From CAYQSU01 sp964420325 (GTDB taxonomy: Bacteria > Pseudomonadota > Alphaproteobacteria > Rhodospirillales > Defluviicoccaceae): a DNA stretch of 64,000 bases. A program made the position numbers and the translations under genes. Shown piece after piece: positions 1-7,041 of the stretch (position 1 is the stretch's first letter; every line of letters begins with the position of its first letter). Location of the stretch: NCBI GenBank assembly GCA_964420325.1, contig CAYQSU010000009.1, positions 1-64,000 on the forward strand, written 5' to 3'. The notes under the pieces are model-generated. The model made no database searches and was not told the DNA's origin. It worked only from the letters and a program-made list of their open reading frames with translations.

Positions 1-2
1 TG

Positions 3-446
3 GCCGACGGTCTCGCCCGCGCCCAGGCGGCGGTGCTGATGGGCTGCGATGCGGCCGGGGTGGCGGGCGCCCTCGCGCCGCTGCCGGTGCTGAGGGCCGG
101 GCTGGTGCCGGCCGGCGCCGCCCCGGACCTCCGCGGCCGGCGGGTCGTGGCGTTCGCCGGCATCGCCGATCCCGAGCGGTTCTTCGAGACCCTCGCCGGC
201 CTCGGCTGCGAGATCGTGGCGACGCGGGCCTTTCCCGACCATCACCGCTTCCGCGCCGGCGACCTCGCCGCCATCCTCGACGCGGCGGACCGCCACCGGG
301 CGCTGGCGGTGACGACGGAGAAGGACCGGGTGCGCCTGCCGGCCGCGGTGCGGGACCGCGTCGAGACGCTGCCGGTCTCGGTCGCCTGGGACGACGAGGC
401 GGCGCTGGATCGTCTCCTCGAAGGGGTCGTCGGCCGTGCCGGTTAG
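3..446 (+). CDS. lpxK: Tetraacyldisaccharide 4'-kinase, C-terminal part (truncated by window start)
   Basis: Cut by the left window edge; only about the last 147 residues are present and the frame is open from base 3. LpxK phosphorylates the 4' position of the lipid A disaccharide precursor at the inner membrane. What remains matches the C-terminal half of the family: a VVAFAGIADPERFF segment, a later FPDHHRF motif, and a TTEKDRVRLP motif near the end, all typical of LpxK. The P-loop half lies outside the window. The stop overlaps the GTG start of the next gene by 11 bases, and that gene is also for lipid A, which supports the call. Confidence 0.9.
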   Translation, partial: ADGLARAQAAVLMGCDAAGVAGALAPLPVLRAGLVPAGAAPDLRGRRVVAFAGIADPERFFETLAGLGCEIVATRAFPDHHRFRAGDLAAILDAADRHRALAVTTEKDRVRLPAAVRDRVETLPVSVAWDDEAALDRLLEGVVGRAG

Positions 447-1338
447 GGGCGGTCCGTGCCGGCTCCGCGCCCTCCGCCACCGCCTCGAGGCGACGGCGGC
501 GCGCTGGCTCTTTCTCCTCGTCCGCGCGCTGCCGCTGGACACCGCGTCCGCTGTCGGCGGCTGGCTCGGCCGGACGCTCGGCCCCAGGCTCAGGCGCAGC
601 GCCGTCGCCCGCGACAACCTCGCCCGCGCCTTCCCCGGCAAGGCGCCCGCCGAGATCGAAGCCATCGTCCGCGGCATGTGGGACAACCTCGGGCGGACCT
701 TCTTCGAGTTCCCCCACCTCGACCGCTTCCGCTTCTTCGACGGCGACGGCCGCTGCGAGGTCGTCGGCGTCGAGCACTTCGACGCCCTGCGCGACGACGG
801 CCGCGAGGGCATCCTGTTCTCCGGTCACTTCGCCAACTGGGAGCTGATGGGCCTGTCGGCGGCGGCGCGCGGCGCGCCCGTCAACCTGGTGTTCCGGGCG
901 CCCAACAACCCGCTCATGGGCTGGCTCTACGAGCGCCGCCGCTCGGGGCCTGCGGAGATGGTGCCGAAGGGGGCCGAGGGCGCCAAGACGGCCCTGAGGC
1001 TCTTGAAGGGGGGGGCGCACCTGGGCCTGCTGGTCGACCAGAAGATGAACGACGGCATCGCCGTACCGTTCTTCGGCCGGCCGGCGATGACGGCGCCGGC
1101 GCTCGCCCAGCTCGCCCTCCGCTTCTCGTGTCCGGTGCTGCCGGCCCGGATCGAGCGCCTCGGCGGCGCCCGGTTCCGCATCACGGTGCTGCCGCCGATG
1201 CGCTTCGAGCGCACCGGCGACCGCGGGGCCGACGAGCTGGCGGCGATGACGCGGGTCAACGCGCTTCTCGAGGCCTGGATCCGCGAGCGCCCCGAGCAGT
1301 GGCTGTGGCTGCACCGCCGCTGGCCGGACCCGGCCTGA
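436..1338 (+). CDS. Lipid A biosynthesis lauroyl/myristoyl acyltransferase family protein
   Basis: A 300-residue protein of the LpxL/HtrB (LPLAT) family, which adds secondary acyl chains to lipid A on the inner leaflet of the cytoplasmic membrane. The HxxxxE catalytic motif is visible as SGHFANWELMG near residue 130, followed by the acyl-acceptor segments VFRAPNNPLM and LLVDQKMNDG and the PFFGRPA motif. Length is normal for the family. It starts at a GTG inside the end of lpxK, so the two are translationally coupled. Whether it is LpxL, LpxM or the very-long-chain enzyme cannot be decided from sequence alone, so no symbol is given. Confidence 0.88.
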   Translation: MPVRGGPCRLRALRHRLEATAARWLFLLVRALPLDTASAVGGWLGRTLGPRLRRSAVARDNLARAFPGKAPAEIEAIVRGMWDNLGRTFFEFPHLDRFRFFDGDGRCEVVGVEHFDALRDDGREGILFSGHFANWELMGLSAAARGAPVNLVFRAPNNPLMGWLYERRRSGPAEMVPKGAEGAKTALRLLKGGAHLGLLVDQKMNDGIAVPFFGRPAMTAPALAQLALRFSCPVLPARIERLGGARFRITVLPPMRFERTGDRGADELAAMTRVNALLEAWIRERPEQWLWLHRRWPDPA

Positions 1339-1466
1339 GCCCGCCGCATTGACTGTCGCGACCCTCCGCCAGTTCCGCTAGAGTGCCGGCGAGGACCAGG
1401 TGCCGAGGGCGACCGCCGTGGCTGCGGTCGCGTCCCCGGCGCCGCACGAGGAAGGGAGCGACTGCC

Positions 1467-1967
1467 ATTCCGAGCGCCGAGCCGCCGGCCCCGGTCGGGC
1501 TGATCATGGGCAGCCAGTCGGACTGGGAGACGATGCGCCACGCCGCCGACACCCTGGATCGGCTGGGCGTCGCCTACGAGGCCCGCATCGTCTCCGCCCA
1601 CCGCACGCCGGAGCGGCTGTTCCGGTACGCGCGCGAGGCCGAGGAGCGGGGCCTCAAGGTGATCATCGCCGGCGCCGGCGGCGCCGCCCACCTGCCCGGC
1701 ATGACCGCGGCGCTGACCATCCTGCCGGTGCTCGGGGTGCCGATCGAGAGCGCCGCACTCGGCGGGCGGGACAGCCTCTTGTCGATCGTGCAGATGCCGG
1801 CGGGCGTCCCGGTCGGAACGCTCGCCATCGGCCGCGCCGGCGCGGTCAATGCGGCGCTGCTCGCCGCCCAGGTGCTGGCCATCGGCGATGCGGCTCTCGC
1901 CGAGCGCCTGCGGTCGTGGCGACACGAGCAGACCCGCGCGGTCGCCGACCGCCCCGTCTCGACGTGA
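1467..1967 (+). CDS. purE: N5-carboxyaminoimidazole ribonucleotide mutase PurE, probable ATT start
   Basis: PurE moves the carboxyl group of N5-CAIR to give CAIR in purine synthesis. The class signature GLIMGSQSDWETM is near the N-terminus, followed by SAHRTPERL and the GAGGAAHLPGM loop. The C-terminal NAALLAAQVLA helix is also normal. The start is odd: from the family alignment the protein should begin about ten residues before the MGSQSD motif. The only in-frame codon there is ATT at 1467, with a purine-rich AGGAAGGGAG about ten bases upstream. Alternatives are GTG at 1383, giving an Arg-rich 28-residue extension, or the ATG inside the motif, which would delete the first strand. About 166 residues from ATT. 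Overlaps purK. Confidence 0.9.
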   Translation: MPSAEPPAPVGLIMGSQSDWETMRHAADTLDRLGVAYEARIVSAHRTPERLFRYAREAEERGLKVIIAGAGGAAHLPGMTAALTILPVLGVPIESAALGGRDSLLSIVQMPAGVPVGTLAIGRAGAVNAALLAAQVLAIGDAALAERLRSWRHEQTRAVADRPVST

Positions 1968-3136
1968 CGGCGAAGGGCCTTCGCGGGCCGCTTCCTCCCG
2001 GGGGCACCATCGGCATCCTGGGCGGGGGCCAACTCGGGCGGATGCTGGCGCTGGCCGCCGCCCGCCTCGGCTTCCGCTGTCACGTCTACTGCCCGGACGA
2101 CGATCGGCCGGCGTCCCTCGTCGCCGCCGACACCACGGTGGCGCCTTACGAGGATGCGGCCCGTTTGAGGCGCTTCGCCGCGGCCGTCGACGTGGTGACC
2201 TACGAGTTCGAGAACGTCCCGGGAGCGGCGGTCGCGGCGCTCGAGCGCGTGGTGCCGGTCCGTCCCTCCGCGCAGGCGCTCGTCGTCGCCCAGGACCGGC
2301 TCGAGGAGAAGCGCTTCCTCGAGGGCGTTGGCGCCCGCACCGCCCCGTTCGCGCCGGTGGACGACCTCGCCGGCATCGACGAGGCCGTGGCCTCGATCGG
2401 TCTGCCGGCGGTGCTCAAGACCCGCCGCTTCGGCTACGACGGCAAGGGGCAGGCGCTGCTGCGCCGCCGCGAGGACGCAGGCCCCNNNNNNNNNNCGGCG
2501 ATCGGCGGGGTGCCCGCAATCGTCGAATCCTTCGTCGCCTTCGACTGCGAGCTCTCGGTCATCGTCGCGCGATCGGAAGGGGGCGAGACCGCCTGCTACG
2601 ACGTGGTGCGGAACGTCCACGAACGGCACGTCCTGGCGCGGAGCATCGTCCCCGCCGGTATTGCCGATGCGGTGGCGGCCGAGGCCCAGCGGCTCGCCGG
2701 CAACGTCGTGACCGCGCTCGACTATGTCGGGGTGATGGGCGTCGAGATGTTTCTCGACCTGCGCTCCGGCCCCTCGCTGTTCGTCAACGAGATCGCGCCC
2801 CGCGTCCACAACTCGGGTCACTGGACGCTCGACGCCTGCTTCGCGAGCCAGTTCGAGCAGCACGTCCGGGCGATCTGCGGCTGGCCGCTGGCATCGCCGG
2901 CGCGCCACTCCGACGCGGTCATGGAGAACCTTCTCGGCGACGCGGTCGATCGCTGGCGGGAGCTGAGCGGCGAGCCGCATGCGGCGCTGCACATCTATGA
3001 CAAGCGGGAGGCGAGGCCGGGGCGCAAGATGGGGCACGTGACCCGGCTGTTCCCGCTCGGCGGCAATCCCCTGTCCCGGATGCGCGGGCCTTCGACGACG
3101 GCGGCCGAAGCCGGCGGCGGGGCCGTGCGGCCCTAG
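1964..3136 (+). CDS. purK: N5-carboxyaminoimidazole ribonucleotide synthase PurK (contains assembly gap)
   Basis: ATP-grasp enzyme that carboxylates AIR to N5-CAIR, the substrate of PurE next to it. The GTG start at 1964 overlaps the purE stop (GTGA). The N-terminal nucleotide-binding GILGGGQLGRML, the ATP-grasp VLKTRRFGYDGKGQ segment and the metal-binding VNEIAPRVHNSGHWT near the C-terminus are all present. Ten N at 2486-2495 interrupt the ATP-grasp domain before AIGGVPAIVESF. The frame happens to be kept and family spacing suggests the true gap is close to that size. With the gap the product is about 390 residues. The stop shares a CTAG with the stop of the convergent gene. Confidence 0.93.
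   Translation: MTAKGLRGPLPPGGTIGILGGGQLGRMLALAAARLGFRCHVYCPDDDRPASLVAADTTVAPYEDAARLRRFAAAVDVVTYEFENVPGAAVAALERVVPVRPSAQALVVAQDRLEEKRFLEGVGARTAPFAPVDDLAGIDEAVASIGLPAVLKTRRFGYDGKGQALLRRREDAGPXXXXAIGGVPAIVESFVAFDCELSVIVARSEGGETACYDVVRNVHERHVLARSIVPAGIADAVAAEAQRLAGNVVTALDYVGVMGVEMFLDLRSGPSLFVNEIAPRVHNSGHWTLDACFASQFEQHVRAICGWPLASPARHSDAVMENLLGDAVDRWRELSGEPHAALHIYDKREARPGRKMGHVTRLFPLGGNPLSRMRGPSTTAAEAGGGAVRP
2486..2495. other. Assembly gap of ten N within purK
   Basis: Ten undetermined bases lie inside the ATP-grasp domain of purK. The reading frame on both sides matches the same protein, so the missing stretch is probably a multiple of three away from the ten bases shown, or close to it. This is an assembly feature and not a biological disruption. 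Confidence 0.99.
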
Positions 3137-3546
3137 CCCTTGGCGACGCGGAGGAGGTAGGCAGCGATGATGGCGGAGGTCATCTTCGGCGGCTTCGGCG
3201 GCCGCCCCGCCAGCGCCTGCTGCAGCAGCACCTGGTTCTCGACATTGATGAGGTTGACCTTGAAGAGGCCGTCCGCACCCTTGACCTGGGGGTAGTACCT
3301 GGGATCGATCCGCTTCTCCTTGCGGGCCAGCCGCGCCAGCGCATCCGTTTCCTGCACCTCGCCGGCCTCCTCGTGCGCGACCAGCGTCCAGTCGCTGCGG
3401 CCGGCGTGCCGGCGCTGATTCAAGGCTGCGACGGCAGCCTCGGCCGGGTCCGTGGTGACGCCCACCAGGTAGACGTGGCGGGTGAGGCCGACATCGGCAC
3501 TCCACGTCTGCAGGGTCTTGCTCAGAGCGACATAGAGCGTCGCCAT
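3133..3546 (-). CDS. Conserved small protein of unknown function
   Basis: A 137-residue protein I cannot assign. It starts MATLYVALSKTLQTWSADVG and has a central charged segment RLARKEKRIDPRYYPQVKG followed by FKVNLINVENQVLLQQAL. The start at 3546 is chosen because it has a strong AAGGAGGA site a few bases upstream; longer in-frame forms lack one. No signal peptide or membrane segment is seen. It is probably a cytoplasmic protein of a conserved hypothetical family known in proteobacteria, but no function is established here. Its stop codon overlaps the convergent purK stop in the palindrome CTAG, leaving no intergenic space for a terminator. Confidence 0.75.
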   Translation of the reverse strand: MATLYVALSKTLQTWSADVGLTRHVYLVGVTTDPAEAAVAALNQRRHAGRSDWTLVAHEEAGEVQETDALARLARKEKRIDPRYYPQVKGADGLFKVNLINVENQVLLQQALAGRPPKPPKMTSAIIAAYLLRVAKG

Positions 3547-3635
3547 CGTCGCCACTCCTCCTTGACGGCGGTTGCCTTCGGCCGATCGCCCATTATGTGC
3601 GGCCATCGTTCAGCGATCCACGAGTTCCGACGGGC

Positions 3636-6599
3636 TCATCCGGGCGACGGCAGGAGCTCGGCGACCAGGGCATCGATGCGCTGGGCGACCCCCGAGTCGT
3701 AAAGGGCCTTGCGGATCCGCCGACGGGCCTCGACGAAGTAGATGCCATCCGGCAGCGAGTGCGCACCGGCGATGCGCTCCGCTTCGAGGGCGGCTCGCAT
3801 CAGCTCGACGTGCAGCGGGATGCGGGAATCGAAGCGGGGCACCGGCAGCTCGAACACGAGCTTGTCGACGTCGCGCGCACCGAAGCGGCCCCGCGACTGC
3901 AGCGACGCGATGCGCAGCCGCACCGTTTCGCTGTTGAGGACACCGGTGATGAAGAGGGCTTCCGAATGGCGCCGGAAGGCCGCCCAGTAGAGCTTGTGGT
4001 CGATGATCGCCTGCTTGTTCTCGACGATCGCCGCCGCCAGCATGATGCCGGACTTGGCGTAGACGACGCGAACGGGCGCCGGCGGCATCTGCTTCCTCAG
4101 CGCATCGAGGAAGTCCCAACGCTCCTCGAGGGTGATGTTGGCGCGGGCGTGCTCGTTCCACAGCCGTTCGGCCTCCTCGAGCCAGCGGGAGAGCCCGGCA
4201 TAGCCCCTCTCGCGCGCCGCAGCCGCGTCGAGGATGCGATCGGACCCCTCCTCCACCGGAACGACCGCGAGCGCCGTGCGCAGGATGCGATATGGCACCA
4301 CGGACTCGCCAAGGCAGAGCGGCCTCAGGAACTGGGCCTCGACGGCGTGGCGCAGCGGCGGAAGGGTGCTCCAGGGCCGCTTCTCGAGCCGGCTCGCGCG
4401 GCTTTCGACCAGCGGCATCGCCTGGCTGCCGCCGAGACGGCCGGTCTCCACCTTCTCGACCATCGCGAGCCGCCTCGGCACCATGGTCGCGCCCTGGCGA
4501 AAGGCTCGGCGATAGGGCGAGGTGCCGGCAAGCACGGCGGTGCCCGGCCACGGCGCCGGCCTGCACTCGAGGGCGCGGTCCGCCTCCTCCGCCGACGCGT
4601 CTCGCCGCGGCAGACGGCCGGTGCAGGTCGTGATCTCACGCGGAAGCCTGCCCGGATCGCCGCGGCGCGCGAACATCACCGAAGACGGTACCGGGAACAG
4701 CGGCTGCACCGTCTCGTCGAACGCCCAGGCCTCGGTGAACGCCACCGAGGCGGCGCCGTACCGGCCGCCGCGCAGCCCGGCGAACTGGACCCGGTTGAGC
4801 GCTCCGTATGGCATCACGAAGGCGATGGCGCCGCCCTCCTTCAGGTAGAGCTCGACGCTGCGGGCGAAGAAGTACGTGGACAGGTCCTGGTGGGTGGCAA
4901 GCCGCCCGCCGGCCCAAAGGCCGCGGCGACGGCATTCCTCCCTGAACTTCTGCTGCAGGTGCGGAACCATGTAGCGATATGAAAGCCACGGCGGATTGCC
5001 GACGATCACGTCGACACGCTGCGGCGCCGACGACAGCCACAAGGGGCGCGACAGGTTGCGCGCGACGTAGCCCCAGATGTGATTGCGTCCCGCCTGCCGC
5101 AGGTCGCGGAGATGCACGTAGGTTCCGGCCAGGATCTCGAGATCGTCCTCGCTGCCGATGCCTTCCCGCTGAAACCAGGCGCGGAACGCCTCGGGGCTGG
5201 CGTTCTGGCCGCTGAGCTCCAGCATCCGGCCGACGGCGTCGTCGAAGCGGGCGGGATCGTCCACCAGCGCCTCCGGAAAGTGCAGCTCCGGCCCGTCGGG
5301 CACGCTGATCACCACGTCCAGATGAGCGAACATCTGCCGCGTGTTCCATTGCAGGGAATCGCCGAGGTAGACCGGAAGCGCGATGGCCTCGGTCCGGTTC
5401 CTCAGCCGTTCGTCGCCGATTGCAAGAAGATAGGTGACGCGGGCGACGAGCACCGCGACCGGGTGAACGTCGATGCCGATCACATGTTCCAGACACCGCC
5501 TGATGGCCTCCGCCGGGCTCAGCCGCGCCTCGTCGGCGGCATCGAGGAACCGGCGCACGGCGTGGAACAGAAAGGTCCCCGAGCCACAGGCCGGGTCGAG
5601 CACGCGCATCTCCAACGGATCGGTGACGGCGCGCTCGCAGATGCGTGCGGCCAGCCAGTCGGGCGTGTAGTACTCGCCGAGGTCATGCCGTTGCTCGGGA
5701 TCGATCAGCGATTCGTAGAGCCCCTTCAGCACGTCGTGCTCGACGTCCTCCAGGCGGAAGCGGGCGACCTGGCGCGACGTCCGTGCCACGAGGTCGGACC
5801 CGGCCGCGGCATGCAGCACCCAGTCGAAGAAGTCCGACTCGACGGCACCGGCGATGCCCGCCTCCTGGAACGCCCGCCCGGAGAGCAGCGCATCCGGCTC
5901 CGGCAGGGGGATCCCAAGGGCCCGCGTCGCCATCGTCTTGGCGACGATCGTGAGGTAGGTGTGCTGCAGGAACAGCTGGTCGGCATCGACGGCGGTGCCG
6001 TAGACGATCTCCAGGAAGTCGGCCCACAGCTCCCGCTTGAGCTTGACCTCCGGCCGCTCCCTGACCTCGTTCCACAGCGCCGACAGGCCGGCCAGCGCCC
6101 GCCGGCAGGCGAGACTCTCGCGCCCGAGCTCGATGCGCACGACATCGGGTTCGGGCACGAGATCGGGCTGCAGGGAGACCGCGGCGTCGAGCCAGAGCAG
6201 CAGGCCCGCGGGATCGTCGGCGGACGTCCGGTAGCCGGGGAGGCCCACCAGCTTGCCGTTCTCGATCTCGTAGGGAACGAACTCGGCACCGTCGGTGGCG
6301 ATGCCGATGAAATGCTCGCCGGTCTCCTGCTCCCGCTCGGGCAGATACCGGCCGAGCTCTTCCTCCGCAGCCTTCTGCTCGCGCCTCAGGTCGCGCTTGA
6401 ACTCGAAGACCGTCTGCCCGAGAAGCGCATCGAGGCGTCCGCGCACCTCCGGCATGCTGCGTTCGAAATGGATGTCCGTGCTGCTGGCGCCGAGCCCGTA
6501 GACGAGGATCTCGAACATCAAGGCCCGGATTTTCTCGTGGCCCGGACGGCTTGCCAGCTCGACGACGATCTCCGTCAGGCGCCGGGCCGAAAGCGGCAT
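3636..6599 (-). CDS. Type IIG-like restriction-modification protein (nuclease plus N6-adenine methyltransferase)
   Basis: A 987-residue single polypeptide. The N-terminus has a PD-(D/E)xK-like nuclease pattern: Asp57, then Glu66 and Lys68 in VFEFK. A helical linker leads to an N6-adenine methyltransferase domain with LGEYYTP (307-313), the SAM-binding motif VLDPACGSGTF (333-343) and the catalytic NPPW (535-538). The C-terminus, with FITGVLNSETVRLRI and FGARDVDKLVFELP, looks like a target-recognition region. Family knowledge places such proteins among type IIG enzymes or related methylase-only defence factors. No partner endonuclease or specificity subunit is adjacent. Whether it cuts DNA, and its target site, cannot be read from sequence. 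Confidence 0.82.
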   Translation of the reverse strand: MPLSARRLTEIVVELASRPGHEKIRALMFEILVYGLGASSTDIHFERSMPEVRGRLDALLGQTVFEFKRDLRREQKAAEEELGRYLPEREQETGEHFIGIATDGAEFVPYEIENGKLVGLPGYRTSADDPAGLLLWLDAAVSLQPDLVPEPDVVRIELGRESLACRRALAGLSALWNEVRERPEVKLKRELWADFLEIVYGTAVDADQLFLQHTYLTIVAKTMATRALGIPLPEPDALLSGRAFQEAGIAGAVESDFFDWVLHAAAGSDLVARTSRQVARFRLEDVEHDVLKGLYESLIDPEQRHDLGEYYTPDWLAARICERAVTDPLEMRVLDPACGSGTFLFHAVRRFLDAADEARLSPAEAIRRCLEHVIGIDVHPVAVLVARVTYLLAIGDERLRNRTEAIALPVYLGDSLQWNTRQMFAHLDVVISVPDGPELHFPEALVDDPARFDDAVGRMLELSGQNASPEAFRAWFQREGIGSEDDLEILAGTYVHLRDLRQAGRNHIWGYVARNLSRPLWLSSAPQRVDVIVGNPPWLSYRYMVPHLQQKFREECRRRGLWAGGRLATHQDLSTYFFARSVELYLKEGGAIAFVMPYGALNRVQFAGLRGGRYGAASVAFTEAWAFDETVQPLFPVPSSVMFARRGDPGRLPREITTCTGRLPRRDASAEEADRALECRPAPWPGTAVLAGTSPYRRAFRQGATMVPRRLAMVEKVETGRLGGSQAMPLVESRASRLEKRPWSTLPPLRHAVEAQFLRPLCLGESVVPYRILRTALAVVPVEEGSDRILDAAAARERGYAGLSRWLEEAERLWNEHARANITLEERWDFLDALRKQMPPAPVRVVYAKSGIMLAAAIVENKQAIIDHKLYWAAFRRHSEALFITGVLNSETVRLRIASLQSRGRFGARDVDKLVFELPVPRFDSRIPLHVELMRAALEAERIAGAHSLPDGIYFVEARRRIRKALYDSGVAQRIDALVAELLPSPG

Positions 6600-7041
6600 G
6601 GCGAGGGTCCCTCTACCGCTGCATTCATCGTTGCTGAGCTACCCTGACGCACAGAACCGTCGCTGGACAACAACCGAGGACCGCTCCCTACAAATAACGG
6701 GAGAACCAGATATGCGAATTGTCCAATCACAAACCAAAGGATGGATCAGACTTGCTGTGCGTGTTTTGTCCTGTTGTCTTGAGACATCTGCTCGCGACGG
6801 TCGGCGTTGCGTGACTTTTCCTGCAACGACCGCACGGCGCGCGGCCCGACACGCCGCCTGAGCCCAACCTTGTCGCATACGACAGGATTATGACGCCAGA
6901 CCGCCGCCGGCGGTTCCTGTGGATAGGCTGTGGACTCTTCACATTTGGTTGTGGAAACCCGGCGGAGCGCTCTCTTTCCGCTCAGCGGACGGTGCCGGTC
7001 GGCGGCCGCGGCCCGCGACGGCAGTGGCCGGCAGACGGTCT
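6600..7041. other. Intergenic region with short repeats, no gene seen
   Basis: About 440 bases lie between the start of the methyltransferase gene and the stop of the export-protein gene, both on the reverse strand, so it must hold the promoter of the first. It is less GC-rich than its surroundings. It contains a perfect inverted repeat TGTCG-CATA-CGACA at 6871-6884, an imperfect one CGTTGC/GCAACG at 6805-6828, and three TGTGGA hexamers at 6918, 6929 and 6950. Short open frames here have no recognisable protein features. Confidence 0.6.

Noticed and set aside
6598..6861. Short forward frame in the spacer after the methyltransferase start
   Set aside because: No ribosome site, no recognisable pattern, Arg/Ala-rich end; probably chance.
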